Shown here one piece after another: positions 17,154 through 24,991 of a stretch of 39,018 nt of DNA. This DNA comes from Streptoalloteichus tenebrarius (lineage in GTDB: Bacteria; Actinomycetota; Actinomycetes; Mycobacteriales; Pseudonocardiaceae): positions 1-39,018 of the forward strand of contig NZ_JAMTCP010000056.1 in NCBI RefSeq assembly GCF_024171885.1. The letters are read 5' to 3'. Below the pieces are notes generated by a model, which was given only the letters and a program-made list of their open reading frames with translations, made no database searches and was not told where the DNA came from. Position numbers and translations under genes: made by a program. How positions within the stretch are numbered: the first letter of the stretch is position 1; every line of letters begins with the position of its first letter.

Positions 17154-17770
17154 GTCCCCGGCAGGGACGGTGGCCGCTCGCCGTGGCGGTGCTGGTGGGC
17201 GACCCGCGCCCGCGGTCCCGCGTGCACCGCGCGGCGCTCGGCGTGCGGGACGTCCTGACCGCCGCGTTGGTCGCCGCGGAGCGCCCGGCGGTCGCCGGTC
17301 AGGTGGTCGACGCCGTCGACCTGGCCCCGGTGCTGTTCGACCCCGCCGGCGCGCGGGTGGTCACCGACGAGCTGGAGTCGTTGGCGTTGGCGGACGTGTT
17401 GGTGATCGCGTCGCCGACGCTGCGGGCGACCTACAGCGGCCTGCTCAAGGCGCTGCTGGACCACGCCCCGCCCGGCCTGCTCGCGTCGGTCGTCGCGGTT
17501 CCGCTGATGGTCGCCGCCTCGCCGCGGCACGCCATGGCGGTCGACCTGCACCTGCGCCCCCTGCTCACCGAGCTGGGCGCGAGCGTTCCCGGGCGCGGAC
17601 TCGCGCTCGTGGAGTCCGATGTGGACACCGGAGCCCACAGGGCCGCGGTGCACCGGTGGCTGACCGGGGTCGTTCCCGACCTGGTGGGGCTGTTGGACGC
17701 CCGTCGGCGACTCGGGGAGCGCTACGAGGCAGGGAGGACGGTGCGGACCGCGCGTCCCGCCTACGAGTAG
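17150..17770 (+). CDS. NAD(P)H-dependent FMN reductase, SsuE-like
   Basis: A 206-residue flavodoxin-like protein. VAVLVGDPRPRSRVHRAALG is the FMN phosphate-binding loop region (usual form GS-x-R-x-x-S), with an unusual G-D-P-R-P-R-S. ADVLVIASPTLRATYSGLLKALLD is the classical second FMN contact of NADPH-dependent FMN reductases. It probably supplies FMNH2 to the SsuD-like enzyme encoded just upstream (4-nt overlap). It is slightly longer than E. coli SsuE (191) owing to a basic C-terminal tail. The GTG at 17150 is fixed by the overlap with the TGA of ssuD. It is the last gene of the operon, followed 9 nt later by a strong hairpin. Function is quite secure from fold plus context. Confidence 0.82.
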   Translation: MSPRQGRWPLAVAVLVGDPRPRSRVHRAALGVRDVLTAALVAAERPAVAGQVVDAVDLAPVLFDPAGARVVTDELESLALADVLVIASPTLRATYSGLLKALLDHAPPGLLASVVAVPLMVAASPRHAMAVDLHLRPLLTELGASVPGRGLALVESDVDTGAHRAAVHRWLTGVVPDLVGLLDARRRLGERYEAGRTVRTARPAYE

Positions 17771-17778
17771 CGCGCACG

Positions 17779-17824
17779 CGAAGGGGGTCCGTGCGGCTGT
17801 CGGCCACCGCACGGACCCCCTTCG
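17779..17824. terminator. Bidirectional hairpin terminator
   Basis: An 18-bp perfect stem (17779-17796 with 17807-17824) and 10-nt loop. It lies between the converging sulfonate operon (ends 17770) and the glycerophosphodiesterase gene (ends 17831), so it can serve both strands. Confidence 0.88.
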
Positions 17825-17830
17825 GACAGG

Positions 17831-18952
17831 TCAGGACCGCTCGGCGCGCGCCGCCAGGGCGGTGTCCGGGTTGTCGCTGAACACGCCGTCCACGCCCTGC
17901 TTCAGGAACAGGTCGTACTCGGCGAACGCCCTGCCGTAGTCCGCCGGGTTCGCGGAGCCGCGGAAGTCCGCCGGCAGGAAGGTGTTCTCGTTGCGGAACG
18001 TCCACGGGTGGACGACGAGGCCCTTCGCGTGCGCGTCGCGCACGAGCGAGGTCGGCTCCTTCAGGAAGCCCTTGTCGTCACGCGGGATGATGCGCGCCTT
18101 GCTCGGCCCGATGCCCCTGGCGTACTTCGCGATCTCGGCCAGCCCGGCCGGCGTCACGAGGTCGTCGTAGGTCCGCCGGTCCCCGGACTCCACGAAGTCG
18201 GCAGGGGCGCCGCTCTCGTCGACGAGCTGCACCAACGGCACCCGGAGCTGACGCCGCAGCTCCTTCAGGTTCGAGACCTCGAACGACTGCACGAACACCT
18301 TGGCGTTGGGCCGGTTCAGGCCGTTGCGGTTCAACGCGTCGACCAGGCGGGGCTCCAGGGCCAGCCCGGCCTTGCGGAAGTACGTCGGGTGCTTGGTCTC
18401 CGGGTAGATGCCGATGTCCCGGCGCAGCTCCTTCGACAACCGCTTCGCCAGGTCGATCACCTCCTGGAAGGTGGGCACCTCGTACCGGCCGTCGTAGAGG
18501 GTGTTGCGCGGGCGGTACTGCGGGATGCGCTCCTTGGCCCGCAGCGTCTTCAGCTCGGCCAACGTGAAGTCCTCGGTGAACCACCCGGTCAACGTCTGGC
18601 CGTCCACGGTCTTGGTGGTCTTGCGGGAGGCGAACTCCGGGCGGCTCGCCACGTCGGTCGTCCCGCCGATCTCGTTCTCGTGCCGGGCCACCAGCACGCC
18701 GTCCCTGGTGGGGACGAGGTCGGGCTCGATGTAGTCGGCGCCCATCCTGGCGGCCAGCTCGTAGCTGGCCAGGGTGTGCTCGGGGCGGTAGCCGGACGCG
18801 CCCCGGTGGGCGATGACCAGCGGGTGGGACGGGCGGTGCGCGGCCTCGACGGTCGCGGGCTCTGCCATCGCCGAGGGCAGAGCCGCGACGCCGACCAGGG
18901 CCATGGCGGAGACGACGACGCCGGTCAACCGGGTCGTCATGGCCTTCCGCAT
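17831..18952 (-). CDS. glpQ: Secreted glycerophosphodiester phosphodiesterase
   Basis: A 373-residue exported enzyme hydrolysing glycerophosphodiesters to glycerol 3-phosphate and an alcohol, useful for phosphate and lipid-headgroup scavenging. A signal peptide covers residues 1-30 (MRKAMTTRLTG, hydrophobic core, SAMA cleavage). The catalytic HRGASGYRPEHT has His49 and Arg50 with Glu58. YIEPDLVPTRDGVLVARHE adds Glu76, Asp78 and His91, the metal and acid/base residues. The long inserted region (residues 95-150) and the DNPDTALAAR ending are typical of the periplasmic GlpQ class rather than cytoplasmic UgpQ. The gene stands alone and ends against a shared terminator. No Pho box was recognised upstream. 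Confidence 0.93.
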   Translation of the reverse strand: MRKAMTTRLTGVVVSAMALVGVAALPSAMAEPATVEAAHRPSHPLVIAHRGASGYRPEHTLASYELAARMGADYIEPDLVPTRDGVLVARHENEIGGTTDVASRPEFASRKTTKTVDGQTLTGWFTEDFTLAELKTLRAKERIPQYRPRNTLYDGRYEVPTFQEVIDLAKRLSKELRRDIGIYPETKHPTYFRKAGLALEPRLVDALNRNGLNRPNAKVFVQSFEVSNLKELRRQLRVPLVQLVDESGAPADFVESGDRRTYDDLVTPAGLAEIAKYARGIGPSKARIIPRDDKGFLKEPTSLVRDAHAKGLVVHPWTFRNENTFLPADFRGSANPADYGRAFAEYDLFLKQGVDGVFSDNPDTALAARAERS

Positions 18953-19218
18953 CGGGTGACCTCCTCAGTAGTGCCAACCACACGCGGCCTGGTGGGGACC
19001 GCTGCCCGGCCACCCTCACCGCGCCTTGCGACGTGCGGGCCACCGTAGGGGGTCGGCAGTCACACGTCGCGGTGAATGGACGGTGACGTTCGCGGCAGGG
19101 CGGACCGGCAGACCGGGGCACGTGTCACCCACGGTCGGGACACGAGATCCGCCGCTGGCGCCGGCGGTGGGACCGGAGGCGAGGGCGGGGTCCGCCCGAA
19201 GGTCCACCGGGCGGCCTC

Positions 19219-19224
19219 TACGCT
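19219..19224 (+). promoter_or_regulatory. -10 element of purD
   Basis: TACGCT, 8 nt, then the GTG at 19233; no Shine-Dalgarno sequence. A leaderless purD transcript is likely. Confidence 0.45.
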
Positions 19225-19232
19225 GGTGCCCC

Positions 19233-20504
19233 GTGCGCGTCCTGGTGATCGGGTCCGGTGCCCGAGAGCATGCCCTGGTCCTCGCCCTGTCCCACGACCC
19301 CGCGGTGACCGCGTTGGCGTGCGCGCCGGGTAACGCCGGCATCGCGGCCCTCGCCGAGACGCCGGGGGTCGACGTCGGCGACGCCGCCGCGATCGCCGAG
19401 CTGGCCACGCGGTGGCGGGCCGACCTCGTGGTGATCGGGCCGGAGGTCCCGCTCGTGGCCGGCGCGGCCGACGCGGTCCGCGCGGCCGGGGTCCCGTGCT
19501 TCGGGCCGTCCGCGGACGCGGCCAGGATCGAGGGGTCGAAGGCGTTCGCCAAGGACGTCATGACCGCGGCCGGCGTGCCCACGGCGCGCGGCGAGGTCGT
19601 CGACAACCCGGCCCGGCTCGACGCGGCGCTGTCCCACTTCGGCGCGCCGTACGTGGTGAAGGACGACGGCCTGGCCGCCGGCAAGGGCGTCGTCGTCACC
19701 AGCGACCTGGACGCCGCCCGGGCACACGCGATGGGCCTGCTGGACGACGGCCACCCCGTGCTGCTGGAGTCCTTCCTGGACGGACCGGAGGCGTCGCTGT
19801 TCTGCCTGGTGGACGGGCGCACCGTGGTGCCGTTGCTGCCCGCCCAGGACTTCAAGCGGGTCGGCGACGGCGACAGCGGGCCGAACACCGGCGGCATGGG
19901 GGCCTACGCCCCGCTGCCGTGGGCGCCGGCCGACCTGGTCGACGACGTCGTGCGGCGCGTCGTGCAGCCCACCGTCGACGAGCTGGCGCGGCGGGGCGCC
20001 CCGTTCACCGGCCTGCTCTACGCCGGGCTCGCGCTGACCTCGCGAGGCCCGCAGGTGATCGAGTTCAACTGCCGGTTCGGCGACCCGGAGACGCAGGCGG
20101 TGCTGGCGCTGCTGCGCACGCCGATCGCCGGGTTGCTGCTCGCCACCGCCACCGGCCGACTGGCGGAGCACCCCCCGCTGGAGTGGGCCGAGGGCGCGGC
20201 GGTCACCGTCGTGGTCGCCGCCGAGGGCTACCCCGGCCGCCCGCGCACCGGCGACGTGATCACAGGAGCCGACGCGGAGGGCGTGTTGCACGCGGGCACC
20301 CGACGCCGCGAAGACGGCGCCGTCGTGTCCGCCGGCGGCCGCGTGCTGTCCGTGGTCGGGGTCGGCGACAACCTGGAGGCGGCCAGGGAGGACGCGTACC
20401 GGAGGGTCGCGGGAGTGCACCTCACCGGCTCGCACCACCGCACCGACATCGCGTTGCGCGCCGTCCGAGGAGAGATCACCCTCCCCGGAGGCGTGCAGGG
20501 CTGA
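19233..20504 (+). CDS. purD: Phosphoribosylamine-glycine ligase
   Basis: A 423-residue ATP-grasp enzyme making GAR from phosphoribosylamine, glycine and ATP, the second step of purine synthesis. The N-terminal domain starts [19 protein letters not shown] with the glycine-rich loop. [20 protein letters not shown] precedes the ATP-grasp domain ([38 protein letters not shown]). [12 protein letters not shown] and [13 protein letters not shown] are the metal and catalytic signatures. Length is normal and stand-alone (no PurM/PurN fusion). GTG 19233 matches the start of homology; the frame upstream is an unrelated extension. Its end lies 99 nt before the ESX accessory operon, with no terminator seen between. 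Confidence 0.97.
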   Translation: MRVLVIGSGAREHALVLALSHDPAVTALACAPGNAGIAALAETPGVDVGDAAAIAELATRWRADLVVIGPEVPLVAGAADAVRAAGVPCFGPSADAARIEGSKAFAKDVMTAAGVPTARGEVVDNPARLDAALSHFGAPYVVKDDGLAAGKGVVVTSDLDAARAHAMGLLDDGHPVLLESFLDGPEASLFCLVDGRTVVPLLPAQDFKRVGDGDSGPNTGGMGAYAPLPWAPADLVDDVVRRVVQPTVDELARRGAPFTGLLYAGLALTSRGPQVIEFNCRFGDPETQAVLALLRTPIAGLLLATATGRLAEHPPLEWAEGAAVTVVVAAEGYPGRPRTGDVITGADAEGVLHAGTRRREDGAVVSAGGRVLSVVGVGDNLEAAREDAYRRVAGVHLTGSHHRTDIALRAVRGEITLPGGVQG

Positions 20505-20603
20505 CGCGCCCGACCTCCCGACGGCACGCCCACGGGAACGGAACCGGATGTCCGGCCGTTACGTCCCCCTGACGGGAGGCGGTGGGCGTTCGGGGAGGTG
20601 GCC

Positions 20604-20966
20604 ATGCCGTTCGTGTGGGGCGGGGCCGAGGCCGCGGGGTCGTCGGGTGGGGCGAACAGGGTGCTGCGGATCGAGCCCGACCATGTCGAGGAGGCGCTCG
20701 CGGTGTTCCGCCGGGCGCTCGACGAGCTGGAGCCGACGATCGCCAAGGCGCGACGGGGATTTCGGATGATCCCACCCGGCGCGGACCCGGTGAGCGTCGA
20801 CGCCGCGGCGGCGATCAGCGGACGCGGTCTCGACGGGCCGAACCCCGTGCTGCGCGCGTGGGAGGGCGCGGTCGCGCAGATCCGCTCGATCGTCGACCAG
20901 CTCGAGCTGGCGCGAGCCCGTTCCGTCACCGTCGGGGCGCCCGCACACCACGATCGGGAGGCGTGA
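20604..20966 (+). CDS. PE-like helical protein, ESX-associated
   Basis: A 120-residue soluble protein, first gene of an ESX accessory operon. Two long amphipathic helices (about residues 24-50 and 80-104) flank a turn PPGADPVS (57-64), resembling the helix-turn-helix of mycobacterial PE proteins (L-P-A-G-A-D-E-V-S in that family). There is no strict N-terminal Pro-Glu, so PE-like is a structural analogy. A related protein with PPGEDPAS is encoded at 37207 next to another EspG gene. It probably pairs with the PPE-like product and is exported by a type VII system. ATG 20604 has GGGGAGG with 5-nt spacing and is preferred over GTG 20598. The next gene begins within a few nucleotides. Confidence 0.62.
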   Translation: MPFVWGGAEAAGSSGGANRVLRIEPDHVEEALAVFRRALDELEPTIAKARRGFRMIPPGADPVSVDAAAAISGRGLDGPNPVLRAWEGAVAQIRSIVDQLELARARSVTVGAPAHHDREA

Positions 20967-20968
20967 GC

Positions 20969-21586
20969 GTGTCGTCCTCGCCGCGCGGGAGTCGCTCCCC
21001 GGCCACGAGACCTCGCGCCGTGACCACCCTTCTGGCGCCCCTGGCCGTGGTCTGCGTCGTGGCCGGTGCGTGCGGTTCCCCCGAGGAGGACCCGGCGGCC
21101 GCACGACCCACGGCGACGAGCCGCCCGACCGGAGAGCGGCCACTGTCCGATGTGGACCCCTGTCGGCTGCTGACGCCGGCGCGACAACGGGAGTTGGGCG
21201 TGGACCAGCCGCCCCAGCCCGACCACGACCCCACCGTCGACGCCCCGAGCTGTGTGTTCTCCGCCCAGGCGACGGGGCTGCGGTTCGACGTGACCGCGGT
21301 CGGCGCCGTCACCCCGACGGACCTCGCCGCCCAGCGACGCCCCGACCAGCTCACGCGCGAGATCGCCATCGGAGGCGCGCCCGCGCGGGAGGTCCGGCCC
21401 CCGACGGACGGCGTCCCGGCGGACGCTCACTCCTGCGAGGTGGACGTCCCTGTCGCCGAGGGGCAGTTCCTCCGCGTGACGGTCGGTCAGCGCGGGACGC
21501 GAACTCCCCAGCCGCAGGACGCCTTGTGCGCCAAGACGGTACTGGCCGCCGAGGCGGTGTTGACCACCTTGCGGGAGCGGCGTTAG
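20969..21586 (+). CDS. DUF3558 lipoprotein
   Basis: A 205-residue probable lipoprotein: basic N-region (SSSPRGSRSPATRPR), hydrophobic core (TLLAPLAVVCVVAG) and Cys35 in AGAC. The position -3 residue is Ala, so the lipobox is weaker than usual. After a Pro/Thr-rich linker the DUF3558 hallmark appears as DVDPCRLLTPARQRELGV, followed by Cys residues that likely pair with it (SCVF, HSCEV, LCAK). DUF3558 proteins are surface lipoproteins of unknown function, frequent beside ESX genes in Pseudonocardiaceae. GTG 20969 has GGGAGG 7 nt upstream; GTG 20963 overlapping the previous stop is an alternative. It lies between the PE-like and PPE-like genes. Confidence 0.82.
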   Translation: MSSSPRGSRSPATRPRAVTTLLAPLAVVCVVAGACGSPEEDPAAARPTATSRPTGERPLSDVDPCRLLTPARQRELGVDQPPQPDHDPTVDAPSCVFSAQATGLRFDVTAVGAVTPTDLAAQRRPDQLTREIAIGGAPAREVRPPTDGVPADAHSCEVDVPVAEGQFLRVTVGQRGTRTPQPQDALCAKTVLAAEAVLTTLRERR

Positions 21587-21622
21587 ACCGGTCGCACGCA
21601 GTCGTGGGAGAAGGCGGGCCAC

Positions 21623-22363
21623 ATGGGTGAGTTCGGCCCGGGGCGGAACTGGTTGGCCGTCCCACACCAGCAGATCTATGACGACATCCACTCCGGACCC
21701 GGCGAACGGGGAGCCGAGGGCGCCCACCGCCGCTGCGCGGCGGTCGCCGCCGCGTTCGCCAAGGCCGAACGGGACATCGCCGCCGGCCTCCGTCGACTCG
21801 GCATCGCCTTCGAGGGCGTCGGGGCGCAGGCCGCGCTCGGCGCCGCCGGCGGGCTCGCGGCCTGGACCGCGGACGCCCGGCTGGGCGCGGTGATCGCGAT
21901 GGACCTCGTGTCGGAGCAGATCGACGCGTTCACGCGCGCCAGGGACGCCATGCCCGTTCCGTCGCCGGCCGGCGACCAGGAGGACGTGGTGGAGGAGATC
22001 GCCGGCGTCTTCGACAATACGGCCGATCGCGAGCCTGTCGAGGAGGCGGCGCGGGAAGCACACGAACGTGCGGCCCGGCTCATGCGGGACTACGAGGCCG
22101 AGAGCCGGCGGGTCGTGGGCGCGGTGCCGGTCTTCGTCCCACCGCCGGACGTCGTCGTCGACGTGCCGGGCGCGGGCCTGGCTCCTCGGCCCCGCCGCGC
22201 TCCGGCCCCCGGCGGAGACGATGACGAGCGGCGCCGGCGACGGGAGTGCGCACACGAAAGGATGGTCGCCGGTGACAGGGGTCGGCGGATCAGCGACCAT
22301 CGGACAGGTCCACCACGTCCTCTCGGTCCGCTCGGTGCGGGCGGCCGGAGACCTTCGCCGTGA
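21623..22363 (+). CDS. PPE-like / WXG100-superfamily ESX protein
   Basis: A 246-residue protein with an N-terminal helical domain (1-170). It starts with NWLAVPHQQIYDDIHSGPG, the pattern seen in actinobacterial PPE-like ESX substrates, where a helix with a conserved aromatic is followed by a G-P/N loop. Long Ala-rich helices follow (RCAAVAAAFAKAERDIAAGL, AALGAAGGLAAWTADARLGA, EEAAREAHERAARLMRDYEAE). The C-terminal 75 residues are Pro/Arg/Gly-rich and disordered. It probably dimerises with the PE-like protein and is recognised by the EspG encoded immediately downstream (GTGA overlap at 22360). It lacks a signal peptide, consistent with type VII export. The family call rests on pattern and context. 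Confidence 0.65.
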   Translation: MGEFGPGRNWLAVPHQQIYDDIHSGPGERGAEGAHRRCAAVAAAFAKAERDIAAGLRRLGIAFEGVGAQAALGAAGGLAAWTADARLGAVIAMDLVSEQIDAFTRARDAMPVPSPAGDQEDVVEEIAGVFDNTADREPVEEAAREAHERAARLMRDYEAESRRVVGAVPVFVPPPDVVVDVPGAGLAPRPRRAPAPGGDDDERRRRRECAHERMVAGDRGRRISDHRTGPPRPLGPLGAGGRRPSP

Positions 22364-23241
22364 CCGGCCGCCCCACGACGCCGAGACCGGGGCCGGCGGT
22401 CGTGATCAGCGCCTCCGCCTTCCAGGTGGCGTGGGCCGAGCTGCGGCTCGGACCGCCACCCGTCGTGCTGCACGTGCCGGCTCGGGGTGTCCTGGCGCGG
22501 GAGCGGGCCCTCGTGGTCGCGGACGCGTGGGAGGAGCTGGAGCGCCTCGGCCTCGCGTCCCGTCGACGTCTCGACCCCGTGTTGGAGGACGCCCTCGTCA
22601 TGCTCGCCCGACCCCGACACGCGGTCGACGCGCGCATCGGCACCGGCGGCCGCGGCGAGGCGCGCGTCCTCGCGGCGGCCAGCGGCGAGGTGGGTGTGCT
22701 CGCCGTGTTGCACGAGGCGTCGCTGCGACTGCGCCACGTCTCCGGCGCCGAGCTGGGGTGGCAGGCCGTCGCGTTGCTGGCCGACCGGCCGCCGGGGCCG
22801 GGCGAGGCGGTGTCGGCGCCCCGCGACGCCATCGACTTCGCCGTCGTGCGGGCAGGCCCCTCGGCCGCCGCCTTCGCGGAGGGGCTGATCCGGCGCGGTG
22901 TGCTGGCCGCTGACGCGCGGAGGCTGGCCAGGATGGTCGGGGGCGTCCGGCGGCGCGGTCAGTTCGGCGTGGCCGTCGTCGACCGCCACGGCCGGCGACG
23001 CCGCGCGCCCCGGGTGGTGGCCTTCCACGACACCGCCCACGGCCGCTACCTGGTCGAGGAGCGGGCCGGGGCGGACGGCCGGCGGTGGACGACGGTCGCT
23101 CCCGCCGACAACGCGTGCCTGGCGCGCCGGGTGCGGGATCTGCTCGACCGGGCACGTCACCTCTCCGAGGGACGCCCCGTCGAGGGGGCGATGATGCCCC
23201 GGCCGTGGCGGGCAAGGGTGTGGCCGCGGAACCGAACGTGA
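22360..23241 (+). CDS. EspG-family ESX secretion-associated protein
   Basis: A 293-residue cytoplasmic protein of the EspG family, chaperones that bind the tip of PE-PPE dimers and keep them soluble for type VII secretion. Matching features are the opening VVISASAFQVAWAELRLG, a central repeat of beta strands (GEARVLAAASGEVGVLAVLH; LRLRHVSGAELGWQAVALLA), the helical RLARMVGGVRRRGQFGVAVV and a final strand-helix unit (GRYLVEERAGADGRRWTTVA). The same domain order is seen in the EspG-like gene at 36369. A 4-nt overlap with the PPE-like gene shows tight coupling, fitting a chaperone-client pair. GTG start from the overlap. The basic C-terminal tail is unusual. Confidence 0.78.
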   Translation: MTGRPTTPRPGPAVVISASAFQVAWAELRLGPPPVVLHVPARGVLARERALVVADAWEELERLGLASRRRLDPVLEDALVMLARPRHAVDARIGTGGRGEARVLAAASGEVGVLAVLHEASLRLRHVSGAELGWQAVALLADRPPGPGEAVSAPRDAIDFAVVRAGPSAAAFAEGLIRRGVLAADARRLARMVGGVRRRGQFGVAVVDRHGRRRRAPRVVAFHDTAHGRYLVEERAGADGRRWTTVAPADNACLARRVRDLLDRARHLSEGRPVEGAMMPRPWRARVWPRNRT

Positions 23242-23294
23242 TCGGCACCCGTCAGACTGGGCAGTCGCAGGTCGCCAAGAGGGGGTTGGCAGGA

Positions 23295-23603
23295 GTGGCA
23301 GTCAGCCAGTTCAACAGTGAGGCGTTGGAACAGTGCCGCACCACGGTCAGCAGTCAGGCCAGCCAGTTCGGGGCCATCGGCGACGGATTCCCCAACCAGT
23401 GCGGCAACCCGTCGATCTTCGGGAAGCTCGGCAGCTCCGGCGGGTTGTCCTCGGCGGTGGACAGGTTCACCGCGCTGGTGGGTGAGGAGTTCGCGGCGGC
23501 CGAGTCCCTGATGGGCAAGGTCGAGCGGGCGTTGGACGCGGTGCAGCAGAGCGTGCGGCAGGCCGAGGACGCCGCTGTCCACGCGATGACGCCGGCGAGC
23601 TGA
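23295..23603 (+). CDS. Small EspC/WXG100-like protein
   Basis: A 102-residue helical protein beginning VAVSQFNSEALEQCRTTVSS. Two helical stretches enclose a Gly/Asn/Pro-rich turn (GFPNQCGNPSIFGKLGSSGG), and the C-terminal helix (DAVQQSVRQAEDAAVHAM) is amphipathic. It lacks a clear W-x-G, but size, fold and location suit the WXG100/EspC class of small secreted ESX proteins. Two Cys may form a disulfide after export. GTG 23295 has AGGGGG about 9 nt upstream; alternatives are TTG 23286 and GTG 23238 (overlapping the EspG stop). It lies 16 nt before the hydrolase gene, so the product could be the secretion partner of that protein. Confidence 0.6.
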   Translation: MAVSQFNSEALEQCRTTVSSQASQFGAIGDGFPNQCGNPSIFGKLGSSGGLSSAVDRFTALVGEEFAAAESLMGKVERALDAVQQSVRQAEDAAVHAMTPAS

Positions 23604-23619
23604 GGCGCGGGGAGGGACG

Positions 23620-24816
23620 TTGAGCGCGAAGGACGAGGTGGCCGCCCTCCCAGGGGGGCAGGCGTTGGCCGAGCTCGCCGACAAGGTGGACGGCGACCCG
23701 GAGGCGATCCGCGGCATCGCCCGGCACTGGCAGGAGAGCGTGACCAGGTGCGGCGAGGCCGCCGGCGCGGTCGACCGCTCGGTGGCCGCGTTGGACGGGG
23801 CGTGGCAGGGCTCGTCGGCCGACGGGTTCGTCAGCTACATGGGGCAGTTCAAACAGGCGGGTTCCTCCCTCCAGGCGGCGCTGGGCGCCGCGGCCGGCGA
23901 CCTCAACGCCGTCGCCGAGGCCCTCCAGTCCGCCGAGACCTCGGTGAACAACATCTGTGAGCGGTTGCTCCAGGAGGTCAGGAAGCTGCGGGCCGAGCAC
24001 AAGGACAAGCCCGAGCAGGAGCTGAACGGCGCGATCGAGAAGCTGGTCGCCGACGCGACCAACGAGGCGCGGCCCAAGGTCGCCGAGGCCGAGTCCGCGG
24101 TGCAGGCCGCGCTGGGCAAGATCAACGCCCACGCCGGTGAGATCTCGCCGAAGTTCTCCGGCCTGCCGGCGCCCGACGGCCAGCCGTTCACCCCGGCGCC
24201 CGGTCGCAAGGTCGAGTGGACGCCCACGCCGCCGCCCAGCACGAACCCGCAGGGCGCCCGCTCCGAAGCGCCCTCGTCCCCCGGCGGCGGCCCGTCCGGC
24301 GGCGGTGGCGGCTACTCCGGAGGCGGGGGTGGCGGCGGTGGCTACTCCGGCGGAGGCGGTGGGGGCGGCGGCTACTCCGGTGGGGGTGGCGGTGGAGGCG
24401 GCGGCGGTGGCCTCGGCCCCAGCGGCGGACCTCCCCCCGGTGGCGGCCCGGCCCCACAGGGGCAGGTGGCCGAGTGGATCCAGCAGGCCATCGAGATCCT
24501 CAAGGCCCAGGGCTACCCCGTGGAGAAGATGAACCCGAACGACATCTGGATGATCATCCAGCACGAGTCGGGCGGGAACCCCCACGCCATCAACAACTGG
24601 GACTCCAACGCCGCCAAGGGCACCCCGTCCAAGGGACTGATGCAGACGATCGACCCCACGTTCAACCAGTGGTCGCTGCCCGGCCACAAGGACATCTGGA
24701 ACCCGGTCGACAACATCATCGCCGGTGTCCGGTACGCCATCGAGCGGTACGGCTCGGTGTCCAACGTGCCCGGCGTCGTCGGCATGAAGACCGGCTCGGG
24801 CTACCGCGGCTACTGA
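23620..24816 (+). CDS. WXG100-like/lytic transglycosylase fusion
   Basis: A 398-residue protein with three parts. Residues 1-170 form a WXG100-like helical domain with GAWQGSSADGF (Trp62-x-Gly64) in the turn and a coiled-coil C-helix. Residues about 180-285 are a Pro then Gly-rich linker with tandem GGGGYSGGG repeats. Residues about 286-398 are an SLT-type lytic transglycosylase: WMIIQHESGGNPHAINNWD with the catalytic Glu316, then SKGLMQTIDPTFNQW and VRYAIERYGS. There is no signal peptide, so the WXG domain is the likely type VII export signal, delivering a peptidoglycan-cleaving enzyme outside. The TTG start at 23620 follows GGGGAGGG. It is last in the operon, before a terminator. The target may be the cell's own wall or competitors. 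Confidence 0.82.
   Translation: MSAKDEVAALPGGQALAELADKVDGDPEAIRGIARHWQESVTRCGEAAGAVDRSVAALDGAWQGSSADGFVSYMGQFKQAGSSLQAALGAAAGDLNAVAEALQSAETSVNNICERLLQEVRKLRAEHKDKPEQELNGAIEKLVADATNEARPKVAEAESAVQAALGKINAHAGEISPKFSGLPAPDGQPFTPAPGRKVEWTPTPPPSTNPQGARSEAPSSPGGGPSGGGGGYSGGGGGGGGYSGGGGGGGGYSGGGGGGGGGGGLGPSGGPPPGGGPAPQGQVAEWIQQAIEILKAQGYPVEKMNPNDIWMIIQHESGGNPHAINNWDSNAAKGTPSKGLMQTIDPTFNQWSLPGHKDIWNPVDNIIAGVRYAIERYGSVSNVPGVVGMKTGSGYRGY
24290..24440. repeat. Gly-rich linker coding repeats
   Basis: Imperfect tandem GGC/GGT/GGA runs broken by TACTCC encode poly-Gly with three Y-S interruptions. The stretch is prone to slippage length variation and acts as a flexible linker in the hydrolase. Confidence 0.7.
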
Positions 24817-24828
24817 CGAGGAGCGGGC

Positions 24829-24861
24829 GTCGGGACGCGGGCCTCCGGCCAGCGTCCCGAC
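24829..24861 (+). terminator. Hairpin terminator of ESX operon
   Basis: A 10-bp stem (24829-24838 with 24852-24861) enclosing a small self-complementary loop (GGCC-TCC-GGCC). It lies 12 nt after the hydrolase stop. Confidence 0.7.
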
Positions 24862-24901
24862 ACCGCGTCCCGGATCGCAGGCGCCGGCGATCCCGTGGGC
24901 G

Positions 24902-24931
24902 GGTTGAGCCGGACACGGTTGAGCCGGACAC
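24902..24931. repeat. 15-bp tandem repeat before aminotransferase gene
   Basis: GGTTGAGCCGGACAC occurs twice, end to end, 50 nt upstream of the -10 of the aminotransferase gene. It is exact; possible operator half-sites or recent duplication. Confidence 0.7.
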
Positions 24932-24979
24932 GGGCAACGATCTCCTTCTGTCCCGGGCGGTTCCCGCGCGCTCATCTGG

Positions 24980-24985
24980 CAGGCT
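24980..24985 (+). promoter_or_regulatory. -10 element, leaderless aminotransferase
   Basis: CAGGCT, 6 nt (GGCCCC), then the ATG at 24992 without a Shine-Dalgarno sequence. Confidence 0.4.
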
Positions 24986-24991
24986 GGCCCC

